Assembly: GCA_963717945.1 (NCBI GenBank)
Contig: CAVQXT010000007.1
Coordinates: forward strand, 62,001-126,000
Source: FEN-299 sp963717945
GTDB taxonomy: Bacteria > Acidobacteriota > Vicinamibacteria > Vicinamibacterales > Fen-181
Reading direction: 5' to 3'
DNA: 64,000 nucleotides
This document shows positions 1 through 8,997 of this stretch, piece by piece. The stretch's first letter is position 1; the number at the start of each line of letters is the position of its first letter. The translations under genes and the position numbers were made by a program. Below the pieces are notes generated by a model. It was not told the DNA's origin. It did not search any database and saw only the letters and a program-made list of their open reading frames with translations.

Positions 1-1
1 C

Positions 2-256
2 GGCCGCTTCCTCTTCATGATCCCCGCGCTGGCGGTCGCGGGCAGCCTCGCCGGCAAGAAGGCCGTCCCGACGTCCGCCGGCACGCTGCCGACGCACGGC
101 CCGCTCTTCGTCGGCCTGCTGGTGGCGACGGTGATCGTGGTGGGCGCGCTGACGTTCTTCCCGGCGCTGTCGCTCGGGCCGATCGTCGAGCACTTCCTCA
201 TGCATCAGGGCCGCCTGTTCTCGACCGTGCTCGTGTCGGTCCCGACCTGGAGTTGA
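2..256 (+). CDS. kdpA: Potassium-transporting ATPase subunit KdpA, C-terminal end only
   Basis: KdpA is the K+ channel-like subunit of the KdpFABC high-affinity potassium uptake complex in the inner membrane. Only the last 84 codons lie in the window. They read GRFLFMIPALAVAGSLAGKK, a conserved KdpA stretch before the last membrane segment, then a hydrophobic helix (LFVGLLVATVIVVGALTFF) and a short tail. The gene enters from the left edge; an internal ATG at 17 should not be taken as the start. The stop is 3 bases before kdpB, which fits a kdpABC operon. Identity is secure from the sequence and the kdpB/kdpC neighbours. Confidence 0.95.
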   Translation, partial: GRFLFMIPALAVAGSLAGKKAVPTSAGTLPTHGPLFVGLLVATVIVVGALTFFPALSLGPIVEHFLMHQGRLFSTVLVSVPTWS

Positions 257-259
257 GCG

Positions 260-2395
<2,136 letters not shown>

Positions 2396-2404
2396 GAGAG
2401 AGAC

Positions 2405-3139
2405 ATGCTCGAGACGCTGAAGCCCGGGTTCAGGCTGATGCTCGTCATGACGGTGCTGACCGGCCTGGTCTACCCGGCCGCCGTCACCGCGGTGGCGCGC
2501 CTCGTCTTTCCACGCCAGGCCGACGGCAGCCTGATCGTGTCGAACGGGCAGGTGGTCGGCTCGCGTCTCATCGGCCAGCCCTTCACCGGGCCGGAATACG
2601 TGCACCCGCGGCCCTCCGCGGCCGGCAGCGGCTACGATCCCACCGCCAGCGGCGGGACGAACCTGGGGCCGACCAGCGCGAGGTTGATCAACGGCACGAC
2701 GAAGCTGGATGACAAGAAGAACGAGGTCGTCGACTTCGACGGCATCAAGGATCGGATCGTGCACTACTGTCTCGACAACGGCATCCCGTATCGCGCGTCG
2801 AGGCCCCTCGACGAGTTCACCGACGCCCAGGGCCGACTCGACGATGTCAAGTTGATCAAGGCGTTCAACGACAACCAGGCCCCGCTGGTGTTCACCCCCG
2901 GGGCGCCGATCCCGGCCGACGCGGTCACCGCCTCCGAGTCGGGCCTCGACCCGCACATCAGCCCGGCCAACGCCCGGACGCAGGCGGCGCGCGTCGCGAA
3001 GGCTCGCGGAGTCTCCGTGGAGCAGGTGCTCGACGTGATCGCGCGGCACACCGAGGGACGGTCCCTCGGCATTCTCGGCGAGCCTCGCGTGAACGTCCTG
3101 GAGCTCAATCTGGACCTCGACCGCCGGTTTCCCAAGTGA
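2405..3139 (+). CDS. kdpC: Potassium-transporting ATPase subunit KdpC, with a central insertion
   Basis: KdpC is the single-pass subunit that stabilises the KdpFABC complex. One N-terminal membrane helix (LMLVMTVLTGLVYPAAVTAV) is followed by the periplasmic domain with the conserved GSRLIGQPF and TASESGLDPHISPANA blocks and the C-terminal LGEPRVNVLELNLDLD. The protein is 244 residues against about 190 in E. coli. The extra length is an insert of roughly 55 residues between the INGTT region and the VTASESGLDPHISP block, containing KDRIVHYCLDNGIPYRA. The start has a good AGGAGAG ribosome site at 2394-2400, and the gene follows kdpB by 9 bases. Confidence 0.96.
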   Translation: MLETLKPGFRLMLVMTVLTGLVYPAAVTAVARLVFPRQADGSLIVSNGQVVGSRLIGQPFTGPEYVHPRPSAAGSGYDPTASGGTNLGPTSARLINGTTKLDDKKNEVVDFDGIKDRIVHYCLDNGIPYRASRPLDEFTDAQGRLDDVKLIKAFNDNQAPLVFTPGAPIPADAVTASESGLDPHISPANARTQAARVAKARGVSVEQVLDVIARHTEGRSLGILGEPRVNVLELNLDLDRRFPK

Positions 3140-3233
3140 CTCGCGCGGAAGCGCCCGGGCCACCGCGGCAGCGCGGACGACCGCGTCCGGCGCCGACGGC
3201 GAAGGAAGAGGGGCCGACGCCCGGCAGACCACG

Positions 3234-3239
3234 TACAAT
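3234..3239 (+). promoter_or_regulatory. TACAAT -10 box, probable leaderless start
   Basis: TACAAT lies 8 bases before the ATG at 3248, so transcription would begin at or within about 2 bases of the start codon. No convincing -35 box was found. The same arrangement recurs upstream of other genes in the window (8983, 29680). Confidence 0.5.
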
Positions 3240-3247
3240 GCTCAACG

Positions 3248-4324
3248 ATGGCCAGCGCTGAAGGCACGGCGCCGGGGAGGCGGGACCCCGAGGCGCTGCT
3301 TCGGGAGATCGAGGCCGCGGAGCACGCCACGCGCACCGGCCGGCTCAAGGTGTTCCTCGGCTACGCCCCCGGGGTGGGGAAGTCGTTCCGACTGCTCGAC
3401 GAGGGGCGACGGCGCCACGAGCGGGGGGAAGACGTCGTCGTGGCCGCGCTGCAGCCCGATGTCCCGGCCGACGCGGCGCTCGCGATCCGCGACCTCGAGC
3501 GGGTCCCCCTGCGCGAGATCGACGGCGTGCCGGTCCTCGACATGGACGCGCTGCTGCAGCGGCGGCCGCGCGTCTGCCTGGTCGACGGGCTGGCGTACGA
3601 CAACCCTCCCGGCGCCCGTCACCCCAGGCGCTACCAGGACGTCGAGGAGATGCTCGAGGCGGGCATCTCGGTCCTGACGACGGTTGGCCTCGAGTACATC
3701 GCCGAGCAGCAGGACTTCGTCCGCGAGGTCGTCGGACAGGCGCCGCCCCAATCGGTCCCGCAGGAGTTCGTGAGCCGCGCCGACGAACTGGTCGTCGTCG
3801 ACGCGCCGCCGGAGGCGGGCGCCGGCGGGGACGTGGCCGACGAGCTGAACGCCCTCCGCCAGCGGGCGCTCCTCCTGGCAGCCGAGGTGGTGGACCGCCA
3901 GCTCGAGGCCTACCTCCGGCGGCACGGCATCGAGTCGTCGTGGGCGGCGCAGGAGCGGATCCTCGTCTGCATGACCCCGCGCGCCAACGCCGCGCGGATG
4001 CTGGCGGCGGCCCGGCGGGCCGTGGACCACTTCCACGGCGAGCTGTTCGCCACCTACGTCGTGCAGGAGCATCTGACCGAGGAGGACCGGTCGGCCAACG
4101 AGCGCAACGCCACGCTCGCGCGGGCCCAGGAGGCGCGCCTGGACATCCTCGAGGGGCACGACCCCGCCGCCGCCATCCTGGACCATGCCCGGCGGCTGGG
4201 CATCACCCAGATCTTCGTGGGCCACTCCCTGGCGCGCGCCTGGAGGGCGGGGCTCCGCCGGACGCTGCTCCAGCGGCTGATCCACGACGCCGAGGGGATC
4301 GACGTTCGGATCTTCCCGCAGTGA
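3248..4324 (+). CDS. KdpD-like sensor protein without kinase domain (divergent copy)
   Basis: The protein (358 residues) matches only the cytoplasmic N-terminal part of KdpD, the K+/osmotic sensor kinase: a KdpD domain at about 31-190 with Walker A (GYAPGVGKS, 38-46) and a universal-stress-protein fold at about 236-358. The membrane, GAF and histidine kinase parts are absent. It is divergent: the usual GYVETHGR block is replaced by ALQPDVPADA and the DELAHTN motif by DGLAYDN, although the P-loop is intact. It is read as a diverged paralogue of the next gene, which it overlaps by four bases (GTGA at 4321). Function is inferred: perhaps a regulator of Kdp activity that binds nucleotide or c-di-AMP, as USP domains of some KdpD proteins do. 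Confidence 0.85.
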   Translation: MASAEGTAPGRRDPEALLREIEAAEHATRTGRLKVFLGYAPGVGKSFRLLDEGRRRHERGEDVVVAALQPDVPADAALAIRDLERVPLREIDGVPVLDMDALLQRRPRVCLVDGLAYDNPPGARHPRRYQDVEEMLEAGISVLTTVGLEYIAEQQDFVREVVGQAPPQSVPQEFVSRADELVVVDAPPEAGAGGDVADELNALRQRALLLAAEVVDRQLEAYLRRHGIESSWAAQERILVCMTPRANAARMLAAARRAVDHFHGELFATYVVQEHLTEEDRSANERNATLARAQEARLDILEGHDPAAAILDHARRLGITQIFVGHSLARAWRAGLRRTLLQRLIHDAEGIDVRIFPQ

Positions 4325-4329
4325 CGGCC

Positions 4330-5448
4330 ATGGCACAGACGACACCTCGTCGCGGCCGGTTGAAGGTGTTCCTCGGCTATGCGGCCGGTGTCGGCAAGAC
4401 GTACCAGATGCTCAGCGAGGCGCACCGCGCCGTGCGGGAGGGCGTCGACCTGGTGGTCGGCTACGTCGAGGGGCACGGGCGGCGCGACACGATCGCGCTC
4501 ATGGCCGGTCTCGAGTGCGTGCCGCGCACGGCCACGAGGTACCGCGACGCGTGGTTCGAGGAGATGGACGTCGCGGCGATCGTCCGACGCCAGCCGCGGG
4601 TCGTCGTCGTCGACGAGCTGCCCCACACCAACGTGCCCGGATCGCGGCGGACCAAGCGCTGGGAGGACGTGCATTACCTGCTCGCCGCGGGCTTCGACGT
4701 CTGGACGACGATGAACGTCCAGCACCTCGAGAGCCTGAACGACCAGATCTGGCAGAGCACCGGCATCCGCGTGCGCGAGACGATCCCGGACTGGGTCCTG
4801 AAGCAGGCCGACGAGGTCGTGATGGTCGACCTGACGCCCCAGGCGCTGCTCAACCGGCTCGCCCGCGGCGCGGTCTACCCGCCGGACCGGGCGCAGTCGG
4901 CGCTCGAGAACTTCTTCAAGGAGTCCACGCTGGTCGCGCTGCGCGAGCTCGCGATCCGGCAGGCCGCCTATGTCGTCGAATCCCGGCTGGCGGCCGACGA
5001 GGTTCCCCGCCGGCTCGGCGAGACCGAGGGAGCCGAGGGCCGCGAGCGCCTGCTGCTGCTGGTCGGGCCCGACCCCTCGACCGCCGCGCTCATCCGGCGC
5101 GGGCGCCGGATCGCGGATCAGCTCCGGGCCGAGTGCCTGGCGGTCTACGTGTCGCGGACGGCCGACCTCGGGCATCTTTCGGCGCCCGACCGGGAGCAGG
5201 TGGAGCGGCACCTCAACTTCGCGAGGGCGCTTCAGATCGAAACGCGCGTGCTCGAAGGCCGCGACGTCCCCGAGACGCTGGTGGGCTTCGCCCGCCGCAA
5301 CGGCATCACGCAGATCTTCGTCGCGCGGGATCGACAGAAGCCCATCCACGACTGGTTCGGCCCCTCGCTCGTCGACCGGATCGTGAATCTCGCCAGGGGC
5401 CTGCAGGTTACCATCGTTGCTGACCGGTCGCTCAGGCGAGCGGAGTAG
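4330..5448 (+). CDS. kdpD: KdpD N-terminal sensor protein, kinase-less (canonical copy)
   Basis: At 372 residues this equals the cytoplasmic N-terminal region of KdpD and stops before the membrane domain. It keeps the family motifs: Walker A GYAAGVGKT (16-24), GYVEGHGRRDT (44-53), DELPHTNVPGSRRTKRWED (95-113) and NVQHLESLND (129-138), followed by a USP domain from about residue 243. Stand-alone KdpD fragments are known in some cyanobacteria and Deinococcus. No kdpE or kinase half follows. GTG at 4321 in the same frame, overlapping the upstream stop, is an alternative start. The gene probably senses K+ or a nucleotide signal for the Kdp pump; the output partner is not evident, though the next gene is a candidate. 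Confidence 0.88.
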   Translation: MAQTTPRRGRLKVFLGYAAGVGKTYQMLSEAHRAVREGVDLVVGYVEGHGRRDTIALMAGLECVPRTATRYRDAWFEEMDVAAIVRRQPRVVVVDELPHTNVPGSRRTKRWEDVHYLLAAGFDVWTTMNVQHLESLNDQIWQSTGIRVRETIPDWVLKQADEVVMVDLTPQALLNRLARGAVYPPDRAQSALENFFKESTLVALRELAIRQAAYVVESRLAADEVPRRLGETEGAEGRERLLLLVGPDPSTAALIRRGRRIADQLRAECLAVYVSRTADLGHLSAPDREQVERHLNFARALQIETRVLEGRDVPETLVGFARRNGITQIFVARDRQKPIHDWFGPSLVDRIVNLARGLQVTIVADRSLRRAE

Positions 5449-5496
5449 CTCGTGCGGAGCGGGCGCGTCGGCCCGACCCCTGCCGGTCACAGTCTT

Positions 5497-5510
5497 GTCA
5501 CCGTCGTGAC
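5497..5510. repeat. Short inverted repeat between kdpD-like gene and GGDEF gene
   Basis: GTCAC and GTGAC are separated by four bases (CGTC). This could be an operator half-site pair or a small hairpin in the 160-base gap. No factor can be named. Confidence 0.3.
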
Positions 5511-5565
5511 GCCGCGGCTCCACAGACATCTGGTCCGATGGGGGGACGCGGGTGGAATTCCCGTG

Positions 5566-5600
5566 CCTGAGCCCTGAACCCTGAGCCTTGAGCCCTTTGG
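5566..5600 (+). repeat. Heptanucleotide tandem array, five units
   Basis: Five consecutive 7-base units: CCTGAGC, then CCTGAAC, then CCTGAGC, then CTTGAGC, closed by CCTTTGG. The last unit runs into the Shine-Dalgarno sequence (GGAAGGG, 5599-5605) of the following gene. It belongs to the same family as the large array at 28350-28447. Confidence 0.85.
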
Positions 5601-5610
5601 AAGGGTCCGC

Positions 5611-6519
5611 GTGAATCTGACCAGCCGAGGCCGGCCGACTGACGTCGCGTCTGCTCACTCACCCTCGACGCGGTGGTGGACGGCGACGGGCGTCGCGCTG
5701 GCCCTGCTCTTCATCTTCTGGCTCGACGTGGTGACGGCCGACGCGCCGGTCCAGCACCTCTACTACGCGCCGATCGTCCTCGCGGCCACGGTCTTCGGCT
5801 GGCGCGGGGGCCTGCTGGCCTCGATTTCGGCCATTGTCCTCTACCACGCGGCGAACTTGGAGCGGATCGCGGTTCGCTACGAGGAGGTGGACGCCATCCA
5901 GACCGGACTGTTCCTGGGCATCGGCCTGGCGACGGCCAGGCTCGTGGCCGACGCGCGGCGGCTGCGCCACCTCGCGATGACCGACGACCTGACCGGACTT
6001 CATAATCTGCGGTCGTTCGAGGCGCAGCTGAGTGCGATAATCAGGGAAACCCGTGTGCTCGGCGCGCCGGTGGCGATGCTGGTGATCGACGTCGATCGGC
6101 TGAAGGCACTCAACGACAGGTACGGCCACCTGGCGGGCGCCGACGCCGTCCGCGAAGTCGGGCGATTGATCGGCGCCACGATGCCGCCTGCGGCGGTGGC
6201 CTGCCGCTACGGCGGCGATGAGTTCGCCGTGGTGCTGCCCGGGCACGGATGTTCCGAGGCCGTCAGAACGGCCTCGCGGCTGTGCGAAGCGGTTCAGGCG
6301 GCGGCGCCGGAACTCGCGGGACGGGCGTTTGCGGCCGGCACGCTGTCGGTCAGCGTCGGAGTTGCCAGCTGGTCGCAGGAGGCGGGCCCCGCCGCGTGGC
6401 AACAGCTCGACGATCCCGCGAAGGCGGGGGAGGGGCTCTTCTGCGCCGCCGACACGGCGCTCTACGCCGCCAAGGAAGGCGGACGCAACCAGGTCGTCGC
6501 AGAAAGGTGGGAATCATGA
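5611..6519 (+). CDS. Membrane diguanylate cyclase with KdpD-like membrane domain
   Basis: The protein (302 residues) makes cyclic di-GMP from two GTP. The C-terminal GGDEF domain has DDLTGL at 125-130 and an intact GGDEF at 201-205; the RxxD inhibitory site expected five residues upstream is missing, so product inhibition is unlikely. The N-terminal 115 residues hold about three to four hydrophobic segments (LYYAPIVLAATVFGWRGG, then a helix, then DAIQTGLFLGIGLATARL). Their pattern resembles the DUF4118 membrane domain of KdpD; this is a judgement by eye. GTG start with GGAAGGG five bases upstream. It directly follows the kinase-less KdpD genes and overlaps the protease gene by ATGA, so it is probably co-transcribed with the protease. 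Confidence 0.9.
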   Translation: MNLTSRGRPTDVASAHSPSTRWWTATGVALALLFIFWLDVVTADAPVQHLYYAPIVLAATVFGWRGGLLASISAIVLYHAANLERIAVRYEEVDAIQTGLFLGIGLATARLVADARRLRHLAMTDDLTGLHNLRSFEAQLSAIIRETRVLGAPVAMLVIDVDRLKALNDRYGHLAGADAVREVGRLIGATMPPAAVACRYGGDEFAVVLPGHGCSEAVRTASRLCEAVQAAAPELAGRAFAAGTLSVSVGVASWSQEAGPAAWQQLDDPAKAGEGLFCAADTALYAAKEGGRNQVVAERWES

Positions 6520-7766
6520 CCGCTCGGATCGGGACCGTGGGGGCCATCCTTGCCGTGTTCGCGCTGGCCTCGGGCGGCAGCGCCACCGCGCAGTCGACGC
6601 CGGCCACGACGATGCCGGCCAAGACGACGCCCCCGCAGGCGCCCGCGGCGCAGCAGGCGGCTCCTGCCCAGACGACGGCCGCGTGCGCGGTGCCGCTACC
6701 GACGCTTTACGACCAGGTCTCGCCGGCGGTCGTGACCATCACGTCGATCTCGATCAACCCGTACAACGTGGATCACCGGCTCGAGCGGGCCCTCGGCTCC
6801 GGCGTGATCATCGACTCGTCGGGGCTGATCCTCACCAACTCGCACGTCGTCTTCGGCCGCCAGGTCCTGACGGTGACGCTCGACGACGGGACGACGCTCT
6901 CGGCCAAGTTCATCGGGGCGGACCCGATCTTCGACGTGGCCCTCATCAGGATCCCGCCGCCTAGCCAGGGTTCGCTGCCGGTGGCGAAGCTCGGCGACTC
7001 GTCCAGCCTGCTCGTGGGTGAAGAGGTCTACATCATCGGCAACCCGCTCGGCCTCGACCAGACGCTGTCGAGGGGCATCGTATCGGCCGTCAACCGCACG
7101 CTGCCCGGGGCGGCGTGGTCGCTGACCGAGCCGATGATCCAGACCGACGCGTCGATCAACCCGGGCAACTCCGGCGGGCCGATGATCGACCCGTGCGGCC
7201 TGGTGGTCGGCGTCACGACGGCCATCCTGCCCGACGCCCAGAACATCGGCTTCGCCGTGCCGATCAACCTCGTCAAGCGGATCATGCCGCAGCTGCTCGA
7301 CAAGGGGCGGATGATCCGGCCGTGGCTGGGCGTGCAGGGCCAGTTCATCGTGCCGGGCCTGAAGGACCTGCTGCGCGTGCCGCTCGTCGACGGCTTCCTC
7401 GTCGAGGCCGTCGAACCGGGCAGCCCTGCCGATCAGAAGGGGCTGCGCGGCGGCATCTTCGAGCTGACCATCGACGGCCAGCCGATCCTGCTCGGCGGCG
7501 ACATCATCACGCAGGTCAACGGCGCGCCGCTCGACGATCCCAACAAGCTGGGGCAGACGCTGGAGAACCTGAAGGTGGCGAGCACGCTGAGGCTGACGGT
7601 GTTCCGGGAGGGAAAGGCCCAGGACTTCGAGCTGACACTCACCGAGCGGCCGATCCTGATGTGGGACATGCCGGGCCGCCGCACGGCGACGGGGGCCGCC
7701 GGTCCCAGCAGCCCGGGCCCCGCCGCCGGCAGGCCGGCCCCATCGCGGCGGACGTTCATCTTCTGA
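6516..7766 (+). CDS. HtrA/DegP-type serine protease with PDZ domain, exported
   Basis: This periplasmic S1C protease has a signal peptide (about 1-26, ending ATAQ), a Pro/Ala/Gln-rich linker, a trypsin-like domain with His110 (TNSHVV), Asp140 (DVALI) and Ser219 (GNSGGP), and one PDZ domain from about 275. The catalytic triad is complete. Between PDZ strands it carries the extra segment GGIFELTIDGQPILLGGD. HtrA proteases degrade or refold damaged envelope proteins. The ATG at 6516 overlaps the upstream stop (ATGA) and has GAAAGG before it; in-frame sequence further upstream lies inside the GGDEF gene and is not used. A Gly/Pro/Ser-rich tail ends the protein. Confidence 0.93.
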   Translation: MTARIGTVGAILAVFALASGGSATAQSTPATTMPAKTTPPQAPAAQQAAPAQTTAACAVPLPTLYDQVSPAVVTITSISINPYNVDHRLERALGSGVIIDSSGLILTNSHVVFGRQVLTVTLDDGTTLSAKFIGADPIFDVALIRIPPPSQGSLPVAKLGDSSSLLVGEEVYIIGNPLGLDQTLSRGIVSAVNRTLPGAAWSLTEPMIQTDASINPGNSGGPMIDPCGLVVGVTTAILPDAQNIGFAVPINLVKRIMPQLLDKGRMIRPWLGVQGQFIVPGLKDLLRVPLVDGFLVEAVEPGSPADQKGLRGGIFELTIDGQPILLGGDIITQVNGAPLDDPNKLGQTLENLKVASTLRLTVFREGKAQDFELTLTERPILMWDMPGRRTATGAAGPSSPGPAAGRPAPSRRTFIF

Positions 7767-7774
7767 ACCTTTAG

Positions 7775-7848
7775 GGGGTCGGAGCGGTTTTTCGCGGCAA
7801 CCAATCTGTAACGCCAATTCCGTAATCGCGAAAAACCGCTCCGACCCC
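7775..7848. repeat. REP-like palindromic element / bidirectional terminator
   Basis: Two perfect 22-base inverted arms (7775-7796 and 7827-7848) flank a 30-base centre. Each arm contains GGGGTCGGAGCGG followed by a T-run and CGCG. The element sits between convergent genes. Its shape suggests a REP/MITE-type mobile palindrome of the kind moved by TnpA-REP (RAYT) transposases, and it would also fold as a terminator-like stem on either strand. No transposase gene is in the window. Confidence 0.8.
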
Positions 7849-7868
7849 TTCGGACCCTCCGGGCGGTG

Positions 7869-8948
7869 TCACTTCCCGGTCTTCTTCAGCGCGGGCTTGA
7901 CGAAGACGCGCTTGGGCATCTTCACGTGCACCCCCTTCGGCCCGTCGACCACCTGCGTGATGACTAGGTCGCCGGCCGCGCTGACGAGCATGTAGGCGTC
8001 CTCGCGCGTCATCTTCCGGGCCGTCGCGAGGAAGTCGATCATCTCGCGCGTCGCGATCCTCGCCGCCTCGGTCAGGTCGTCGTCCATGCCCATCGTGATC
8101 CAGTCGGCCGGGGTCTCGGCGCGCGGCCACGTCAGGTGGAGGTCCTTGCGGACGATGAACTGGAAGGTGCCGACCAGCGACGTCTCGAGCGCGGTGATGT
8201 CCACCTCGCCGTCGCCCTGGGCGGCGTGGCCGTCGCCGACCTCGAACAGCGCGCCGGGGACGTGCACCGGGATGTAGAGGATCGTGCCGGCGACCAGGTC
8301 CTTGTTGTCGATGTTCCCGGCGTGACGTCCCGGAGGGGCGCTGCTGACGCGGCCCGCCGAGGGCGGAGGCGCGACGCCCATGCTGCCGAAGAAGGGATGG
8401 AGCGGGATCTCGATGCCGTCGGCGAAGCGTCCGACCATCCGCTTCGCGTCGAGCGGCACGATCTTCATCGCGCCCGCCGCGAAGTCCTGCGGCAGGAACC
8501 CGCGCCCGGGGCTGAACGCGTTGTAGGCGTACGGGATCGCGAGATCGATCTTCTGAATCCGGACCTCGAGCACGTCGCCCGGCTCGGCCCCCTCGACGAA
8601 GATCGGACCGGTCAGGATGTGGCCGCCAGGCCCCTTGTTGCTCACCTTCTCGACGACTTCACGCAGCGCCGGTTCCACCTGATCGCGCGCGACGCCGGCG
8701 CCCTCGAGGCGGGCGGGCGTCGAGGTGATGAGCGCGTGGATGCGGACGGTGTCGCCCGACACGATGCGCATCACCGGCGTCGCGGCGGCGTCGTAGTAGC
8801 CGTAAGCCACGGTGGATGGCGTGGCCTGCAGCTCCTTCGTGGCGGCCTGGGCCTTCGCGGGAGGCTTCGGCTCGGCGCGTTGCTGCGCGAGCGCCGCGGC
8901 CGGCACGAGCGCGAGGATCAGCCATGCGGCGGGTGCAAGGGGTCTCAT
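7869..8948 (-). CDS. Exported acetamidase/formamidase family protein
   Basis: The 359-residue protein belongs to the FmdA/AmdA family, which hydrolyses short amides to ammonia and the acid. Recognisable blocks are the early GDTVRIHAL, GPGGHILTGPIFVEGAEPGDVLEVRI, GRHAGNIDNKDLVAGTILYIPVHVPGALFEVGDGHAAQGDGE (the metal-binding core of the family, 210-255 region) and TREDAYMLVSAAGDL near the end. Unusually for cytosolic amidases there is a signal peptide (about 1-21, ALAQQ). The start at 8948 is chosen because the signal peptide begins there. Substrate is not known. It is convergent with the protease gene and divergent from the transporter gene, 49 bases away. Confidence 0.88.
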   Translation of the reverse strand: MRPLAPAAWLILALVPAAALAQQRAEPKPPAKAQAATKELQATPSTVAYGYYDAAATPVMRIVSGDTVRIHALITSTPARLEGAGVARDQVEPALREVVEKVSNKGPGGHILTGPIFVEGAEPGDVLEVRIQKIDLAIPYAYNAFSPGRGFLPQDFAAGAMKIVPLDAKRMVGRFADGIEIPLHPFFGSMGVAPPPSAGRVSSAPPGRHAGNIDNKDLVAGTILYIPVHVPGALFEVGDGHAAQGDGEVDITALETSLVGTFQFIVRKDLHLTWPRAETPADWITMGMDDDLTEAARIATREMIDFLATARKMTREDAYMLVSAAGDLVITQVVDGPKGVHVKMPKRVFVKPALKKTGK

Positions 8949-8982
8949 GGTCGCGCATTGTAATCCGACAACGGCTCCCGCA

Positions 8983-8988
8983 TACAAT
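8983..8988 (+). promoter_or_regulatory. TACAAT -10 box, near-leaderless start
   Basis: TACAAT lies 9 bases before the ATG at 8998, in the 49-base divergent intergenic region. A weak TTGTAA sits 19 bases upstream (8958-8963). Transcription would start within 3 bases of the start codon. Confidence 0.45.
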
Positions 8989-8997
8989 GCACCGACC

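Noticed and set aside
3242..5658. Long minus-strand frames opposite the KdpD-like genes, considered as an overlapping regulator
   Set aside because: No regulator or kinase motifs, low-complexity composition and no ribosome site; they are shadows of the plus-strand genes.
3140..7766. Search for a KdpE response regulator or a KdpD kinase half downstream of kdpC
   Set aside because: No HisKA, HATPase or receiver motif is present in any frame between kdpC and the HtrA-like gene.
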